Shown here piece by piece: positions 26,401 to 35,740 of a stretch of DNA of 64,000 nucleotides. Within the stretch, counting starts at the first letter, position 1; every line of letters begins with the position of its first letter. This DNA is from Distichodus sexfasciatus (lineage: Eukaryota > Chordata > Actinopteri > Characiformes > Distichodontidae). The stretch lies in the NCBI GenBank assembly GCA_032718565.1, contig JAVGVS010000023.1, forward strand, positions 2,553,277 to 2,617,276, read 5' to 3'. The translations under genes and the position numbers were made by a program. The notes under the pieces are model-generated. The model did no database searches and was not told where the DNA came from. It was given only the letters and a program-made list of their open reading frames with translations.

Positions 26401-26498
26401 CTCAGACTGCCATCCAGGCCATGAACGGCTTTCAAATTGGCATGAAAAGGCTCAAAGTGCAGCTGAAGAGGCCTAAAGACGCTAACCGTCCATACTGA
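4271..26498 (+). CDS. celf3: CUGBP/Elav-like family member 3 (whole spliced gene)
   Basis: Twelve coding exons join in phase to 452 codons plus stop (human CELF3 is about 465). The product is an RNA-binding protein that binds GU-rich elements and controls alternative splicing and mRNA fate, mainly in neurons. RRM1 covers about residues 7-88 (LFIGQI; GCAFLTY), RRM2 about 95-172 (LFVGML; GCAFVKY), then an Ala/Pro/Gln-rich divergent linker of about 190 residues, and RRM3 about 366-444 (IFIYHL; CFGFVSF). The C terminus is [10 protein letters not shown], the family signature. The start in [10 protein letters not shown] matches CELF3. CELF4-6 share much of this sequence; the linker ([28 protein letters not shown]-like) and the cers2/rps27 neighbourhood favour celf3. 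Intron 2 (4950-19138) is by far the largest. The teleost a/b duplicate identity cannot be decided. Confidence 0.95.
4867..4949 (+). CDS. celf3: celf3 coding exon 2
   Basis: Encodes (G)[18 protein letters not shown] through KTLPG, including the RNP1 motif of RRM1. The acceptor is CCTGAAAG and the donor CAGGG|GTGAGT; it ends in phase 0. Confidence 0.93.
9046..9310. repeat. MITE-like repeat, family E copy 1
   Basis: Begins GGGCCTCATTCACCAA and contains TTGACATTCACCATTG and TTTGAGATTTGTTCTTAG. Related sequence recurs at 26215-26330 and 54395-54640, one end reading GAACAATGAGGCCCA, which suggests inverted ends. Limits are approximate. Confidence 0.5.
10040..10640. repeat. Degenerate dispersed/tandem AT-rich repeat
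   Basis: Variants of (T)AAAATAACCYTRYAGTGTTGG followed by TAATGGCTT recur at roughly 10048, 10290, 10500 and 10575. This is a decayed tandem or inverted repeat of unknown family. No gene is seen. Confidence 0.4.
13134..13498. mobile_element. MITE, PIF/Harbinger-like
   Basis: A 365-bp element with terminal inverted repeats GGGCCTGTTTACA / TGTAAACAGGCCC and a direct TTA on each side (13131-13133 and 13499-13501). The interior is also largely inverted: AAAATACGTTTGGGCC mirrors GGCCCAAACGTATTTTT, and CGTTTACACGTAAACAGAG occurs twice. A 3-bp TWA target duplication fits PIF/Harbinger. No transposase is encoded. Confidence 0.6.
13560..14010. repeat. Candidate decayed transposon with mirrored ends
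   Basis: Both ends carry variants of CCGATTATCGGTATC (near 13614-13630 and 13965-13982), and the outer parts share GGCCGATTATC-like and CGATATCGGTCC-like words in opposite orientation. This resembles a non-autonomous DNA element, but I found no clear terminal repeat or target duplication. Confidence 0.35.
16645..16875 (-). mobile_element. tRNA-derived SINE, family A copy 1
   Basis: On the minus strand it starts GGGGCAGTTGGTAGCGTAAT (A-box-like) and has GGTTCACATCC (B-box-like). A body shared with four other copies in the window follows (words such as CAGTGGGCAGCTGACATGGG and TGTGACCTCTGC on the plus strand). Confidence 0.65.
16880..17300. repeat. Degenerate minisatellite, unit about 35-45 bp
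   Basis: About ten diverged units built on GAACTGNGCTGAGCTGNTTT followed by TTTGGTACT. They directly follow the SINE at 16645-16875. Unit spacing is irregular and no unit is perfect, so this is an old array. Confidence 0.6.
18590..18720. promoter_or_regulatory. Candidate intronic regulatory block
   Basis: A short CpG-containing block with repeated TTAATCGCGCG / CTAATCGCGCG words and several TAAT cores, unlike the surrounding AT-rich intron. It could be a conserved enhancer. There is no direct functional evidence in the sequence. Confidence 0.25.
19139..19187 (+). CDS. celf3: celf3 coding exon 3 (49 nt)
   Basis: Encodes [16 protein letters not shown], the end of RRM1. Its 49-nt length is the characteristic CELF exon size. 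Its acceptor tract is UG-repeat-rich (CTGTGTGTGTGTTCCAG), itself a potential CELF-binding site. The donor is GGAG|GTGAGC. Skipping would shift the frame. Confidence 0.93.
19388..19500. repeat. MITE-like repeat, family D copy 1
   Basis: Palindromic segment: GGGATTACACCTAGTCCTAG at one side and CTAGGTTTAATCC at the other. A related palindrome is at 43003-43121. Confidence 0.5.
20044..20272 (-). mobile_element. tRNA-derived SINE, family A copy 2
   Basis: Closely related to the copy at 16645-16875 (CAGTGGGCAGCTGACATGGG, CTTGGGGACGGTACCTTG). On the minus strand it has GGTTCGAACC as B-box-like core. It lies in celf3 intron 3, the remainder of which (to 21133) is AT-rich with a CATT repeat at 20890-20915. 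Confidence 0.65.
21134..21259 (+). CDS. celf3: celf3 coding exon 4
   Basis: Encodes (D)[19 protein letters not shown] through GPDGASK, the first half of RRM2 with the RNP2 motif LFVGML. The acceptor is CTCCCTCCAG and the donor AAAG|GTCAGC. Confidence 0.93.
21260..22733 (+). other. celf3: celf3 intron 4
   Basis: AT-rich intron with a short CA tract near 22600. I see no exon, RNA gene or recognisable repeat family. Confidence 0.6.
22734..22813 (+). CDS. celf3: celf3 coding exon 5
   Basis: Encodes (G)[18 protein letters not shown] through SRTLP, with the RNP1 motif of RRM2. The acceptor is TTGTGTTTCAG and the donor CCG|GTCAGT. The following 303-bp intron holds nothing notable beyond CT repeats. 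Confidence 0.93.
23117..23260 (+). CDS. celf3: celf3 coding exon 6
   Basis: Encodes [18 protein letters not shown] through AYNAYTQA, the end of RRM2 and start of the linker. The acceptor is TTCACTCAG and the donor GGCT|GTGAGT; both ends are in phase 0. Confidence 0.93.
23553..24096. mobile_element. Long palindromic MITE
   Basis: About 544 bp with inverted arms of roughly 180-220 bp around a spacer of about 140 bp. The outer ends are TACGACGGCGTTTTAGTGCC and its complement (GGCACTAAAACGCCGTCGTA). The arms contain tandem units built on TTATTCTCGTAATATTTCGA. It is inserted in celf3 intron 6. It encodes no protein, and flanking target duplications are unclear. Confidence 0.65.
24574..24718 (+). 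CDS. celf3: celf3 coding exon 7
   Basis: Encodes [20 protein letters not shown] through [11 protein letters not shown] of the Ala/Gln-rich linker, matching LMQQQAALVAAHSAYLSP of the human protein. The acceptor is CTCCTTTAG and the donor TCAG|GTGACC. Confidence 0.9.
24878..25027 (+). CDS. celf3: celf3 coding exon 8
   Basis: Encodes (G)[19 protein letters not shown] through NGVHPYQ; the [12 protein letters not shown] and [10 protein letters not shown] strings identify CELF3. The acceptor GCTAAAG is weak in pyrimidines. The donor is CAAG|GTGAAG. The next intron (25028-25490) shows no other feature. Confidence 0.9.
25491..25550 (+). CDS. celf3: celf3 coding exon 9
   Basis: A 60-nt exon encoding (A)[19 protein letters not shown], a conserved linker segment. 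The acceptor is TGTCTTACAG and the donor ACTG|GTAGGC. Length is a multiple of three, so it could be skipped in frame. Confidence 0.9.
25640..25700 (-). mobile_element. Non-LTR retrotransposon reverse transcriptase relic
   Basis: Reading the minus strand through 25674-25691 gives GVPQGS, followed in frame by LLGPMIL. This is the conserved reverse transcriptase motif of L2/CR1/RTE-type LINEs. Only a short stretch is recognisable in celf3 intron 9, so this is a small decayed fragment. Confidence 0.55.
25774..25878 (+). CDS. celf3: celf3 coding exon 10 (reduced Q tract)
   Basis: Encodes (A)[18 protein letters not shown] then [15 protein letters not shown]. This corresponds to the human segment with a long polyglutamine run; here the run is short and interrupted by Pro and Leu. 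The acceptor is CGCCCCCAG and the donor GAAG|GTGAGG. Confidence 0.92.
26056..26199 (+). CDS. celf3: celf3 coding exon 11
   Basis: Encodes (G)[19 protein letters not shown] through NQSKCF, the first part of RRM3. The acceptor is TTTCTCTTAG and the donor TTTG|GTGAGT. Confidence 0.94.
26215..26330. repeat. MITE-like repeat, family E copy 2
   Basis: Carries CCTAAGAACAAATCTCAAAT, the exact reverse complement of a word at about 9131-9150, and ends near ATTCTTAAGAATGGTTGGTG. It nearly fills the short last coding intron of celf3 (26200-26370). Confidence 0.5.
26371..26498 (+). CDS. celf3: celf3 coding exon 12 and stop
   Basis: Encodes (G)[18 protein letters not shown] through [10 protein letters not shown] and the TGA at 26496-26498. 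The RNP1 of RRM3 (CFGFVSF) spans the junction. The acceptor is GTCTATACAG. Confidence 0.95.
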
Positions 26499-26507
26499 GG
26501 CGGCAAG

Positions 26508-28185
26508 GTGGGTGAGAGGAAGGGCGAGAAGAGAGGGTCAGTTTGTTAGACCAGCAGATATGTAACTTAATTTCAGTGACATGGTTGTAAATGCTCACAA
26601 TGTTTCAAGTAAATTTGGAGATTCTAGCTAGCACAAAGAGAACATTTCACAACTTTTGTAATGTGTGTAGATGTGGGATAAATAATAGTAGAACTATTGC
26701 AACATCATGCCTTAACTAAATGCTTTACTAGAGTGTCAAGTGACAATAACATCTAGGCAATAACCGGTTTATTAATTTTTACTTTTTCGTTTATTGTTTT
26801 TGTGCTGTGTCATTGTTCATTCTCCTGAAAACAAACAAACAAACAAACCCCAAACCAAACCTCATCCACACCCAAGGCTGCCCCGTCCAATCATAACTCG
26901 TGCGGAGACCACGTCGCTATGGCTACGGTGGCCTAGCAACCAATAAAGCTCCCCCTTCCTCTCACAGCGTTTGTTGTAAGTTAATTGGCCTGTGTTGGTT
27001 GCTGTGGCGATATTCCTGCCTGTGATGGTTGCCATTAGCAGTTTTTTTGTTTTGTTTTGTTTTTTTTTTGGCCCTGTGTCTTCTATCCTCCATGCTAAGA
27101 GTGCATGGCGGGTTACCGTGGTGACCATGGACTGTGTTTGGTGCGTTGTGACTTTCTCTTTTCTTTTCGTAAATACTGATCAATAACTGACACTACATTA
27201 CTTTCTTAAAGCCTGTAACTTAGCTAATCTGAACGATTCAAAGCAATCAAGCACTTTTAGCAGCTACTCCAATGCTTTAGTGTTTGGGTGGATTTTGTTT
27301 TTGATCAGTCTCCTCTGTGTTTTTGTTTGGTCATGACTATTTCTTACAACTACTCCCATATGTAGTCTGGTGGTGTTTTAGTTACTGTGACTGTGGGGGA
27401 TACAAGTGTGGTTGTATTTGATTATGAGAAAAGTGTGCTAGTGTGTATGCTGTTTTGTGCGAGGAACGAGAGAATAAACGTGTGTGTGTGTGTGCATGCA
27501 CACACATGCATTTTGTATGACTGGGTGAGAAAGTGATTGTGTGATTGAGTAAGTGCGTAAATGAGCGAGTGATTGTGACTGAGAGAGAGAAAGAGAGAGA
27601 ATGATGGACTAAATCATCCACGATCTCTCAACTATCTCTCAAACCTCTCGAGTGAGGCTTGAGGTGACAGTTTGTGATTGTTTTGGTGACATAAGTGATG
27701 CATTGTGCTGACCAAAGAACAGCATTCCTCTGTAGGAATTCTGGGTTTTGTAACGGACACGGTAAAGGGTGGGGAAACACAACTATGCTCTCCTCTAAAC
27801 TTCCACATGACTATTCTGTCGATTTATTATTAAGTTTTTAAATGAACGCTAATTGTTCCGTAGAGGTGCTAATCAGTCGGTAACCTACAGCCCAGAATTC
27901 CTATGGTGCATGTTGGAAATTTGTTTGCCTGCCAGAAATATTTCTCACTTGAAACACTCACTAACACTTGAACACACATTATTTCTTTTAATCATACAGT
28001 CATTCACTGGCTTACTACTTTAAACTGCATGGAAAGTCTGGTAAACGTAAAAATCACTGCTAAAATGCCCCACCACACACCACATTGCCCTTTTGAAAAG
28101 ACTAAAAGCCATTTCAAATTGTCTTAACTTCTCGTCTTCTTTCTTTCTCTTTCTTTCTTTCTTTCTCTTTCTCTGTCTTTCTCAG
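26508..28185 (+). other. celf3: Probable celf3 3'UTR intron
   Basis: A good donor (GGCAAG|GTGGGT) lies 9 nt after the stop codon. An extremely strong pyrimidine tract ending TCTTTCTCAG at 28185 provides an acceptor. The sequence after 28185 is unique and UTR-like. A junction this close to the stop should not trigger nonsense-mediated decay. The alternative is one continuous 3'UTR. Confidence 0.5.
26913..27125. promoter_or_regulatory. Cluster of RFX X-box-like palindromes
   Basis: Five X-box-like sites lie within 213 bp: GTCGCTATGGCTAC (26913-26926), GTGGCCTAGCAAC (26928-26940), GTTGCTGTGGCGAT (26998-27011), GTTGCCATTAGCAG (27028-27041) and GTTACCGTGGTGAC (27112-27125). RFX factors bind GTNRCC-N0-3-RGYAAC-type inverted repeats. 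The cluster sits just beyond the celf3 stop codon. Confidence 0.45.
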
Positions 28186-29105
28186 GTTTAAAACCCGGGA
28201 ACAGAAGTTACTTTAAAGAGAGGGAAAAAACTCATCAGCTGCAAATTATGGGACCAACAGCTTATTTAAAAAAACTGATACAAAGAAACACAAACAAATA
28301 TATACACATAATATAACAGATAAACCTGCTGCACAAGGCTTTGGGTTTAAAATAAAAAAGAAAGAAAAAGATTCAGTATACAGTATATGACCGACTTGTG
28401 GGCACATTTCTGTACAGCTAGTCACTGGCTAAAACACTATCGATGCAATGTCACAGACTTGCACATTTCTTTCATGCACACTGTTTGTAAGTGTGTGTGT
28501 GTGTGTATGTGCGCACGTGTGTGAATGTGGATGTGCGTTCAGGGGAGGGGCTTTCAATCTGTCCTTGAACCAACACATTTAACACTCTGCACATAAAATG
28601 GGACCAACACAAAAAACTGTCATGACCACGCAGTGAGTCTATTGAGCACCAGTTACATGTATATAGAAATTTATTTGGGCCATAAGAAGGCATATCAATT
28701 TTGGTGGGGTGGGATGGGTGGGGGAGAGGGAAGGGGTTTTCGGTGGGTTTTTAAGGTATTTTATCCATATAAAGCAACAAGGGTATGTTAGATAGGGGAA
28801 GAGCATCCTTTCGCTGATCTGAGACTAGTGAGGGATGGAACCTGGAGGATGAGAAGCCCAGTAATTTGAAAGGAGATAAAGGAAAAAAAAAAAACCCAAG
28901 GGAGTAATTAGGGTGGGGTTGGGTGGAAGGGTGGTACGGAAATAAGTAAATATTGTCCATCACAGTAAGGCTGTAGTTAGATTTTTGCATTTTCAGATAT
29001 GTTTAGGAAGATTTTGGGGAGAATCATGGGGGAAGGAATACAGCAGAAAGCAAGCATTTAAGCAAATGTATTTCATTGTATATATCATGGTTTGAAAATG
29101 GAGAC

Positions 29106-29141
<36 letters not shown>

Positions 29142-29400
29142 CACTTTCTTCTTGGATTTAAATTTTGTATTTGCTTTTTTCTTACACCTGATTAATTTAT
29201 TGATTTGCTGACAAATGGTGGTTTTTATTTTATTATTTATGAAGATAGAAGTTCATTGGCACATGCCTGTGGATCAAGGTATTTTTAGATCTTTTATTTA
29301 CAGAATTGCAATTAAGGAACAATCATTATTCTCTATTTATTTTCTTCTGCCATTGTTTCCCAACCTGTCAATTACAAGGACTAATAAATACAATTTTAAA
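28186..29400 (+). other. celf3: celf3 terminal 3'UTR exon
   Basis: Unique sequence following the strong acceptor at 28185, without a protein-like frame. It includes a TG tract near 28490, a T/G-rich stretch, an (ATT)n microsatellite at 29106-29141, and a candidate AATAAA at 29383-29388. The exact end is not determined. Confidence 0.4.
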
Positions 29401-30380
29401 TAACTACCTGTCCTTTATTTTGTCTCAAAACACAACGATATCAAAATTCATCTTGATGGGACTACTGTCATATGGCCTCAGGGCTGTGCGCAAGAAAATT
29501 CTAATCCTATTTTGTGTTGGAAATGTTCCGCATAGGCTATGAAAAGATTTTGACTGGTAACTGTTAGCTGTTAGCTTGGCTGTCTGGGCTAACCACTGCT
29601 TAAACCAAATGATGTTGGAAATTATGTATTTTTGATTCTTAATCATCCATGTATTTTTCTTAAATGCAACCACTTTTATTCAAATACCTGCTGTAAATCC
29701 TTCAACACTTTTGACCCCAAACAATCTTTTATCATTTCCAGCCACAAAAACCTTCAATTATCTTCTTAACATTTATCAAAACAGCACACTTAGGCTTATC
29801 CCGAGAGATCAGCACCTCACTTTCCATGGTCACTTTAACATGAGAGCACAGATCCCAAAGTTGGAAGGACGGATCAGTAAAAAAAATTTTGAACAAGAAA
29901 GGCTTGGGAAACCTCTGGGATCTCGGGATCCAGTATGACTGTGTGTATAGGATATTTTGAACCAGATCAAATTTAGCCACTCAGTAAATTTAAGGATTAG
30001 TCTATTCCTCTTAAACGACAAGCAATGAGTCGTCAATCGTCACAATTTAAGTCTCTGAGCTGTGATGACAAATAATCACTCACCCCAAAAGACCTCACAG
30101 GTTGGAACTACCACGTGCAAAATGTTATGATTATTATTGTTATTTTTTGCAGTAATTATAATAGTGTTTTTGCTAGCTTAACTCTTAAAGCGGCAGTTTT
30201 GCTGTTCTGGACAAAACCGTCCTTTTCAATCGATTGCATAACCTCAAAGATTCGCCCCATTTCGTGGTTTATAACTTTTAATGCGATATGTTTCATATTT
30301 ATTTTTTGTATATCTGTAAAATTCCACTTCAATAAATAATCGGTTCTATGCTTAGGTGGAACATAATGACTTTCACCGCA
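29401..30380. other. Intergenic spacer celf3-cers2
   Basis: AT-rich sequence. The open frames here are short and unlike any protein I know. I see no gene or clear repeat. Confidence 0.5.
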
Positions 30381-30997
30381 GCCCTTAGCGGCCACCCATT
30401 TGGTGGTGGGGCGCCCCGCCCATCTGTCGCGTGCCGCTTAACGTCATTAGGCTTTGCCCCGCCCTCACGGTTGTTCGCCCCGCCCTCTCCCTACTCATCT
30501 CTTTCATCTGGCTGCTTTTGAGTCGTGCTTGTTGGCGTTCCGGACGACTTTAAACAAGGCCAACATCTGCCCCAGTAATAGGCAACTAATGCGTAGAAAG
30601 CTACGCTTTAAGAAACCCAATATCATTAATTGACGTCCAAATTCTATAGCGGAATCTTTATTTTTTGACGGAGAAGAAGGAAATACCGTCCGGATGTTAA
30701 CATCGGTGATTGAAGCCAAAGTAACTCAGTAGAGGTGGAGCGGGAGTTCGAGCGACAAACATCCCGTTCTTTGATCATTCGTTTTTTTTTCCTTAGGAGC
30801 TCAGGGAGAAAAATGCGAACGCAGGATTATCAGATTTCTTCAAGTCGTCTCAAGTTCCTCTCAAATTCATCTCTTATGGCGTTTTAGGAAGCGCCCGTGT
30901 GTGTTTTTGCAGTGGTTGTTCTTCAAGTATCCACCCCGTTTACTCACGAGTTCACACCCTTCATCGCCTCATACCTGCGTGAAACATTTTGGCGGAA
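30380..30997 (+). promoter_or_regulatory. cers2: cers2 GC-box promoter and non-coding exon 1
   Basis: A CpG-rich segment with at least three GC boxes (GCCCCGCCC-like at about 30412, 30457 and 30477) and no TATA box, typical of a housekeeping promoter. The presumed untranslated exon ends at a consensus donor (GCGGAA|GTAAGT) at 30997/30998 and would join the coding exon at 37553. The transcription start is not determined. Confidence 0.55.
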
Positions 30998-32283
30998 GTA
31001 AGTACCGTTATACGTACAAACCTCGCTCGGGGACCAACATTGTGTTGCTTTGTGTCGGTAATACCTCGGGAGGGTTGTCTGAACTCCGGTCACTTCTCGT
31101 AAACGCACGCGTTAAACGCTTACTTATTAAAACCGGTGCCGAAGTAACGACTGTAACGTCGCGGCTTCATTTCAGTGGTGTCGGGCTCGCGCGCAGGCCC
31201 GTTTAAAGGCACAGCTGCAGGCCAAACGATCGGTCGACTTAATACACAACATATGTTCGATATTTTCTCCGTCTTTCCTGTGCTTCCATGGTTGTGTTTC
31301 TTAACATATACTTCCAAGAGGAAGATGAGGTTTAGGTGAGGAAATTAGCTAAAGTTGGCGCGCTGTTTTCATTGTCGAGTTGAGATGGTGACGAGTGGCG
31401 TGCAGCGCAGCCAGAGCTGCAGGAATTCGCCTTTAATAAGTGGAAAGCCCAGGCGGAACAAGCATGATGACATCTAACAGACAATAAAGTACAGAATTAT
31501 TAAATTCTAGCTCTTTAATTTGAGATTTACAAGCGATAGTGTGGGCCTAACTTAATGCACACTGTATGTGCTAATCAGATATTTTGTGTATGAACTTCTG
31601 CATTATATTTCCGTTCATTCAAACAACTTGTAGCATCCGGCATGAAAATATTTAGTTGTTATTTATTCCTTAAATACATTTGTTTGGCGACTGATTTTGT
31701 GCAATTGTGTGCCACCCAGAGTGCACAACATTTTATACACTACTTGGTATGAGGAAATTATTTGTCAGTCAAAAAAACCCGTTCACTCTCACCTATATCA
31801 ACTCAAACAGTGATACAGAACTGGTGTCTCCAGTTTTACACTGAACAAAGACACAGAATAAAAAATACAAATAAGCTATAAATATGAACTGAACTAGAAC
31901 TGAGATGAGTACAGTTATGTTACCAGGAAATTGTGCAAAGTATTGTGGGTAGCCAAAGTGGAAGGCATTAGTAGTTGTATACTGGAATGTAATTAGTTCA
32001 TCATAAAGTTAAATAAAAGTAAATACAAAAAAAGTAATTGAAACATTATGTGCGGATATAATGGTTGTTATATTTGTATGTGTGACACACATACAAGTAT
32101 GTGTTTTGCATATCTCTTAGGGATGAGAAAAAGCAAGTAGCTACAACTGTTGCTTTTTAAATAATGCTTATCATAAATTAATAGTTGTAACATGGGTTTC
32201 ACTAGAAGTGCTCAACCCTATAAAAGATTATAGGACTGCTCCTTCAAACCTAAACCTGTCACCAAAAAGAAAGTAAGTCTGAT

Positions 32284-32470
32284 TCCCTTACATTTACGAG
32301 ATGTTTATATGGCATAATACATTCCTTATTACAGAGACCGTCTCCCTGAAGCAACTTGGCCTTAAAGGTCTTGCTCAGGGTCTTGATGGTGATAGTGCTG
32401 GATGTAGGATAGAGCTGGATTTGATCCTCTCATCAGCAAGTACCCTTCCAGTAGTATACCAACAATCTTA
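32284..32470. repeat. Dispersed fish repeat, family C copy 1
   Basis: Carries the family words TACATTTACG, AGAGACCGTCTCCCTGAAGC and AAGGTCTTGCTCAGGGTCTT. Related copies are at 32640, 35592, 39293, 43440, 44990 and 55700. Confidence 0.5.
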
Positions 32471-32639
32471 TGCCACCCCTCGTTTGACTTTTTAAATCTA
32501 TCCCTGTGGATAACTAGATCTTCAAGAAAAAATGTAGTCTTTAACCAGGACAGCTCATTGGCATTCTCTTGTACATTTCTTTTGAATACAGGGAAGTTAG
32601 TTATGAAGTTTTCTTACCATAATGGGTGGAGGTCTGGGT

Positions 32640-32740
32640 GGGTGAGCAAGACCTTTACCCCCATGTTGCTCCAGAGAAGCTCTCCTTGTAATTAAGAAAT
32701 GTAAGTCGCTCAGGATAAGGGTGCCTGCTAAATGTAAATA
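32640..32740. repeat. Family C repeat, copy 2 (inverted)
   Basis: Reads GTAAGTCGCTCAGGATAAGG then GTGCCTGCTAAATGTAAATA, the reverse complement of the family start (ACATTTAGCAGGC, CTTATCCAGAGCGACTT type). Confidence 0.55.
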
Positions 32741-35591
32741 TGTCATTCTAATGCAAGTGGATGAATGGTCTAGCAAAGAGAGCACCTGGAATCCTCCGTA
32801 GAAGCATCAGTAGAAGTAATTTCTTAGTTTTTAATACGCATGTTCATGGTCCTACTTAATAAGCAGGCAGAGAATTTCTGGGTTTATGTGGTGAGAGTGA
32901 GGATGTTGCATTTGTCCACTGTTTATAGTGCTGCAGCAGCCCACACAATAACCTGTTCAGATCCGGCACAGTAAAGAGAGTTTGTTATGTGGCATGCTGA
33001 GAATATGCCCGTTAGCATGGGTGGTGAAGTTCAGATTCAAAGTTTTCATTCTACTTCTGTTTACTTGAAAGGTCACTGTGTACATAGTCACAAAGGTAAT
33101 ATGAAACTTTAGTATATGTTACGTTGAAAGTCCCCAACTTTTACTGATTGAGTCAAACAAATTTTTCCTGGAGCTTCACTTGAAAATCTTCCACAGTTGG
33201 TCTGAATTCGTTATTCACTGAAATTCTTCAATTAGGTCTTTAAGGACATCAGCATGCCATAAAAACCCAAGCACAACAATTATTTCAGCCATGCTGTATT
33301 CTCCAGGTTACTGAGGTCGCATCATCCAGGTCACATTTTTGGAAGCTGTCTGCTAAGCTGCCATTGACATTGGTATAGGTAAACTATGCTAAATAAACTT
33401 TGTGTGAGATTACTCTGTTATGTAATAGAGTTCATAGGACTGATTTGGTTTGGTCTGTGCTTGAGGCCAGAAACTCATTTAGTGACAGCCTTTGTTGGAA
33501 GCTACTTTTGATGTATGGCATTTGTGGTATAATGAGTAAAACTTCCAAGTTCTGAATGTTACTGTTACTGTGACTGTTACTGCATCCTTATGTTGCGGCT
33601 GTAGGTTTGCGAGGCAGCCGAGTCGTGGGTGGCGGAGCTAAGCACTGTCTGGCGCAGAAATGCAGGCCAAGGCCTACATGCTCGGGTTCAGAACACGGGA
33701 GTCCTTTTGTTACAAAGTAGAGCCAAGTTGCTGCATTGGCATCCAGCAACCTGTTCAGGACAAATTGCATTCAACATAACATTTATCCCACCTGATTTTT
33801 GTAGATGTCTGGTTGAATCTAGTCTTGAATTTCACCTTTCATATGTGAACCAGTGGGACGAATATGTTTTCTTGAAAATTGGTGAGCAGAACAGTTACTA
33901 GTGCTCATGAAATATACACAAATATGCAAATGACAAAAAATATTGGAGTACTGAGAAGATCAAAAAGACTGTTTACTGCAATTAATTAACTTTAATTCTT
34001 GTATCATAAAGAGTCCAATTTAAGTATTGGATTTGTAATTAAGGCTTGTTGCGGAGGTCATCTGCATTGAGGTTTTGTAACTGTTTTGGACGGAGAATGC
34101 TGAGTCGGGATGAATAGAGCTTTGTGTTGCTTGGCTTTCTATTGCACGTGCATTGTCCGACATACAGGTAGAATCTAGTGCACTTGGAACACTTGGTTAT
34201 TGGTTATACAGATAATTCAATATATCACTACATCAGCCACTTTATTAGGAACACCAGTATCTTATAGCTTCACCTTTCTGGTGAGCATACAGCATTGCAC
34301 ATATTCGTAGTTGTATTGTTTGTGCTAACAGGTGAGTAACCCGTCATCAGTGGTCAGATTTTCACCATGGAATCTTGTTGTCTGACTATTTCTGGATTGT
34401 TAAGCTCTCTTAACCCAGCAGTGTTTGTGAGCAGCAGTGCAAGTGTTACTTAAGCAGCACTGAGGCTACACTGATTCAACGTTTTGGACCCTGATACTTA
34501 TACAGTCCTAGTATGGGTTTTGGATATAAACCCAATTCAGAGTACTGATCTCAACCAGTGTTTAATAAGCTGCATGTGTCATGGTGTGGGAGAGGCAGAG
34601 ATCTTTTTTTGTCTTGAATGCTAACTTCCAACATTTCTTTCCAAACTTTGTAAAACATAATTCAGCAAATTCTAAAATGAAATATTAAAATAATTTGTAA
34701 TTGTACATGATGTTTAAACAATTCTGAAACCTTCCAATGCAGCAGTAAATTGGTCAAGACTTAAATTTTCAGTTTAAAACAATACTAAAAATATTACATT
34801 AAACGTCACAAACTTGATAAACCACAGTTTTTAATTGTATCATTTTTAATGATGTCTGATCCACATTTTTGAGTTAGTATTGGACTGATAGCCCATATCA
34901 GTATTGGATTGGTCCATCCCCAGTGCCATTACAGTGTTACTGTTGTGTTGACAATGGCTGATCACTTAAACAATACAAGGTCAGCTGAAGTCTTGTGGTC
35001 AATAAATGACCGTTAGGAACTTGGGAGGCTGAGATAGAATAGTCAAATATGGCTAACAGTCACATCTAACCGGGCAGAGGTAGTGTAACATTTAGGAAGA
35101 TGCTTCTCTAATTGCATGGTAACTGGCTCTAAATTTTGGACCTGTTATGGTACCACATAGGTCCACTGGAGCCAAGTGCTGCTGTCCACGTCGGCTGCCA
35201 ACTGATGACTTAAATGCTGAGTTGCATTTTGTTTTGGTACAGTGTGTTGTGCTGACAAATCAATGACAATTTTTACTTACTCACTTTACATAGGAGTGTC
35301 ATTATCGTAGTATTTTAAAAAAAGGAGACTAGGAGGATTTTTCTTCTGAAGATGCAGAACTTTGGTGTGCATGACGCATCTTGTGATGAGACTTGGAAAT
35401 CAGCATGGAAAATATTGTTAAAATTACCCAAGCAGGCAGGCAAGCTGGTGATCTGTAGTTGCTGCTCTATCACTATCATGTGGGGTCTGTGTCATGTGCT
35501 GTTAAGAGTTTTCAGCCAAGCAAATGTGACTCATCTTTTCATTGAGATAAAAATCAAGGAAGCTGCCTTGTTAGGATTAGCCCACCTAGCA

Positions 35592-35740
35592 TCACATTTA
35601 CATTTACAGCATTTAGTAGACGCTCTTATCCAGAGTGACTTTCATTTCCTATTTACTAGAGCAACTTGTGGTAAAGGACCTTGCTCAGACGGACCAGTGG
35701 TGGTAATGTTGGAAGATGGGATAGAACTCTTCAAAAACAT
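35592..35740. repeat. Family C repeat, copy 3
   Basis: Carries ACATTTACAGCATTTAGTAG, CTTATCCAGAGTGACTTTCA and AAGGACCTTGCTCAG. These are typical of a dispersed repeat common in teleost genomes. Confidence 0.55.

Noticed and set aside
29101..29145. (ATT)n run considered as an mRNA element
   Set aside because: It is a plain trinucleotide microsatellite; spacing and context do not suggest a specific regulatory element.
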